Assembly (NCBI RefSeq): GCF_008017755.1 | Contig: NZ_VRTS01000011.1 | Coordinates: 1-64,000, forward strand | Direction: 5' to 3' | Length of the DNA stretch: 64,000 nt | Origin: Alkalisalibacterium limincola | GTDB taxonomy: Bacteria > Pseudomonadota > Gammaproteobacteria > Xanthomonadales > Xanthomonadaceae | Part shown: in pieces, positions 60,743 through 64,000 of the stretch | Layout: each line of letters starts with the position of its first letter | Position numbering within the stretch: position 1 is the stretch's first letter | Made by a program: the position numbers and the translations under genes | The notes under the pieces: generated by a model | What the model was told of the DNA's origin: nothing | The model's database searches: none | Seen by the model: the letters and a program-made list of their open reading frames with translations, nothing else

Positions 60743-61183
60743 ATGATTGCCTTGATCCAGCGGGTGGCCCGCGCCGAGGTGCGCGTGGCGGGGGAAAGCG
60801 TGGGTGCGATCGGACCGGGGCTGCTGGCGCTCGTGGCGATCGAGCCCGGCGACGGCGACGCCCAGGTGGCCCGGATGGCGCAGCGGCTGCTGGGCTATCG
60901 GGTGTTCCCCGACCCCGAGGGGCGCATGAACCTGTCCCTGGCCGACACGGGCGGAGGCCTGCTGCTGGTCAGCCAGTTCACGCTGGCCGCCGACACGCGC
61001 AAGGGCATGCGGCCCAGCTTCACCAGCGCGGCCAGTCCGGAGGACGGGCGACGCGGGTTCGAGCGGCTTGTCTCAAGGTGTAATGAGATTCACCCCGGGG
61101 GGGTGGAAACCGGCCGCTTCGGTGCCCATATGGAAGTCAGCCTGGTCAACGATGGCCCGGTCACGTTCTGGTTGAAGGCCTGA
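60743..61183 (+). CDS. dtd: D-aminoacyl-tRNA deacylase
   Basis: Proofreading enzyme that hydrolyses D-amino acids (and glycine mischarged on tRNA-Ala) from tRNA. The 146-residue protein has the [17 protein letters not shown] motif and the Gly-cisPro-containing end GPVTFWLKA, with NPGG-like [15 protein letters not shown] between. The ATG at 60743 gives the standard N-terminus MIALIQRV. Divergent from the acyltransferase gene; rpoD follows. Length normal, frame intact. Confidence 0.94.
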   Translation: MIALIQRVARAEVRVAGESVGAIGPGLLALVAIEPGDGDAQVARMAQRLLGYRVFPDPEGRMNLSLADTGGGLLLVSQFTLAADTRKGMRPSFTSAASPEDGRRGFERLVSRCNEIHPGGVETGRFGAHMEVSLVNDGPVTFWLKA

Positions 61184-61211
61184 TGCGGGGTGCCGGCCCC
61201 GGAAAAAGGCC

Positions 61212-61228
61212 CTTGCCGCGCGGGCAAG
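61212..61228. other. Hairpin upstream of rpoD
   Basis: CTTGCC/GGCAAG around GCGCG, in a sequence that nearly repeats the palindrome between trx and rho (16742). TATACT at 61249-61254, a possible -10 for rpoD, lies 20 bases later, but no matching -35 is seen. Confidence 0.45.
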
Positions 61229-61291
61229 CGGAGGTCCCGCTGACGCGATATACTGACGTGTTCTTATACCCGGCGAACCGGATCCTCTTGT

Positions 61292-63151
<1,860 letters not shown>

Positions 63152-63174
63152 TCGTCGCGGGAAAACGCGCATCG

Positions 63175-63202
63175 AAAAAGGCGGCCTGCGGGCCGCCTTT
63201 TT
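63175..63202. terminator. Bidirectional intrinsic terminator after rpoD
   Basis: AAAAA, arms GGCGGCC and GGCCGCC around TGCG, then TTTTT. It serves rpoD. The 23 bases from stem to T-run are the same as in the terminator after rpoH. Confidence 0.88.
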
Positions 63203-63358
63203 CGTGAGGCTTCAGCTGAAGGCCAGAAGCGGCTGGTGTAGTCAGGCGGGAGCCGTGGCCGGGCAGCCGAAGCGTCGAAGCGCGTCAATGATGTACGACA
63301 GTGCTGACATGCGATCCAACACCCAAGTTCAGCGGAAGGTGTCGGCTTGGACGATTTG

Positions 63359-63967
63359 TCAGCCGCCGAGCGACTGCGCGAGCTCGGCCGCAACGCCTGA
63401 GGTGACAAGCCACACAAGCGCCACAACGCTAAGAACAACAGTACCCCAGAACACCGATTGGAAAGGCTGCTTGATGGTCTTGTGGCGGAACTGTTGCTGG
63501 GCAATCAGCGCCCCGGGCCAGCCCCCAAGAAGGGAAACCAAATGCAGCGTGCTCTCTGGTGTGCGCTGCGCGCGTCGCTGGGCGGCTGACTTATCCAGCC
63601 AGTACATGAAGTAGGCCAGGAAGCTGAGCGTGGCGATGCCAGCGGCAAGCAGGAACGGGACTACGCCGACGAACGCCAAGACCGCCGCAAACACTAGTGC
63701 TGCACCGCCTAGCGCGGCCCTAGGCACCCGCGAGGGCGGTCGCGGCACTGCGATCTTTTGGCCCGCGTGCCTAACCTGTTTCGCGTTCAGTCGTCCGCGC
63801 CGGTCCAGCACCGAAGCATAGGAAATGAGATCTCCGGCTACCGGACGCTTTGATCCGCGCTGAAACTCGTTGACGTGGACGAAGGCTCGGTCGCCGCCGC
63901 CGTTGGGAACGACAAACCCGAACCCCTTCTCGTCGTTCCAGTCGGTGATGCGACCTGCCAGACGCAT
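63359..63967 (-). CDS. Cold-shock-domain and DUF1294 membrane protein
   Basis: A 202-residue protein with an N-terminal cold-shock-like nucleic-acid-binding domain (GRITDWNDEKGFGFVVPNGG) followed by a DUF1294 membrane part with three helices (the last around FWGTVVLSVVALVWLVTSG) and the family segment LHLVSLLGGWPGALIAQQQF. The ATG at 63967 is preceded by GGGGACAGAA, a better ribosome site than for the in-frame ATG at 63979, which would add four residues. This fusion is widespread in proteobacteria, but its task is unclear. It is slightly less GC-rich than its neighbours. Confidence 0.85.
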   Translation of the reverse strand: MRLAGRITDWNDEKGFGFVVPNGGGDRAFVHVNEFQRGSKRPVAGDLISYASVLDRRGRLNAKQVRHAGQKIAVPRPPSRVPRAALGGAALVFAAVLAFVGVVPFLLAAGIATLSFLAYFMYWLDKSAAQRRAQRTPESTLHLVSLLGGWPGALIAQQQFRHKTIKQPFQSVFWGTVVLSVVALVWLVTSGVAAELAQSLGG

Positions 63968-64000
63968 TTCTGTCCCCATCAGCGGCTGACGGTAAAGCTC

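Overview
The window is a very GC-rich stretch of bacterial chromosome carrying almost only housekeeping and envelope genes. The gene families (XpsD-type secretin, CydDC, an SppA of the long type, TopA with a Lys/Ala-rich tail, a long Rho, adjacent YdbS/YdbT-like PH proteins, dtd next to rpoD) fit the gammaproteobacterial order Lysobacterales (Xanthomonadales), probably a Lysobacter/Luteimonas-like organism. That placement is an inference from family resemblance, not a database match. No rRNA, tRNA, CRISPR array, insertion sequence or prophage is visible.

Layout. 1-3037: 3' part of cydD and all of cydC. 3120-10107: tricorn-like S41 protease, ycgL and a very large membrane-anchored ankyrin protein. 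10174-14817: an exported M36 metalloprotease (minus), then two tandem paralogous exported proteins with TonB-C-like domains. 14895-17162: rho and thioredoxin (minus). 17360-19193: RhlB-type RNA helicase. 19302-26603: type II secretion genes gspC, gspD, gspE and gspF, interrupted by a gene for a large lipoprotein. 26617-30921: ftsE, ftsX, a double-receiver regulator, ung and rpoH, the last under a perfect CIRCE operator. 30979-33282: a divergent NarL-type regulator and MASE1-like histidine kinase. 33284-35509: priA (minus). 35510-35966: the only long gene-free stretch, holding a pair of DnaA boxes and an orphan terminator. 35967-42042: membrane-tethered sigma-like protein, DUF3106, DUF4286 (minus), MATE exporter, sppA and an SDR oxidoreductase. 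42052-50686 (minus): DUF4124, DUF3352, tsaC, topA, smg, dprA and a LysM protein. 50816-57535: def, fmt, rsmB, a glycosyltransferase, trkA and trkH. 57559-60664 (minus): two PH-domain membrane proteins and a lipid A acyltransferase. 60743-63151: dtd and rpoD. 63359-63967 (minus): a cold-shock/DUF1294 membrane protein.

How it works together. The T2SS genes provide an export route that the M36 protease and possibly other exported proteins could use. FtsEX, SppA, LpxL-like, PH-domain, LysM and Trk proteins form a large envelope component. Transcription and RNA control is also strongly represented: rho, rhlB, rpoH, rpoD and a sigma-like protein. The most notable signals are the CIRCE operator in front of rpoH, the lipoprotein gene inside the T2SS operon, a GspE without its usual zinc cysteines, the inverted DnaA-box pair, and the tethered sigma-like gene.

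Caution on quality. Thirteen genes, several normally essential (def, gspE, trkH and others), carry single-base frameshifts, about eighteen in all. Most look like the loss or gain of one G or C in a short run. In each full-length case checked, undoing the indels gives a whole number of codons and a normal family length. These are most simply read as assembly or sequencing errors, so those genes are listed as CDS spanning the break.
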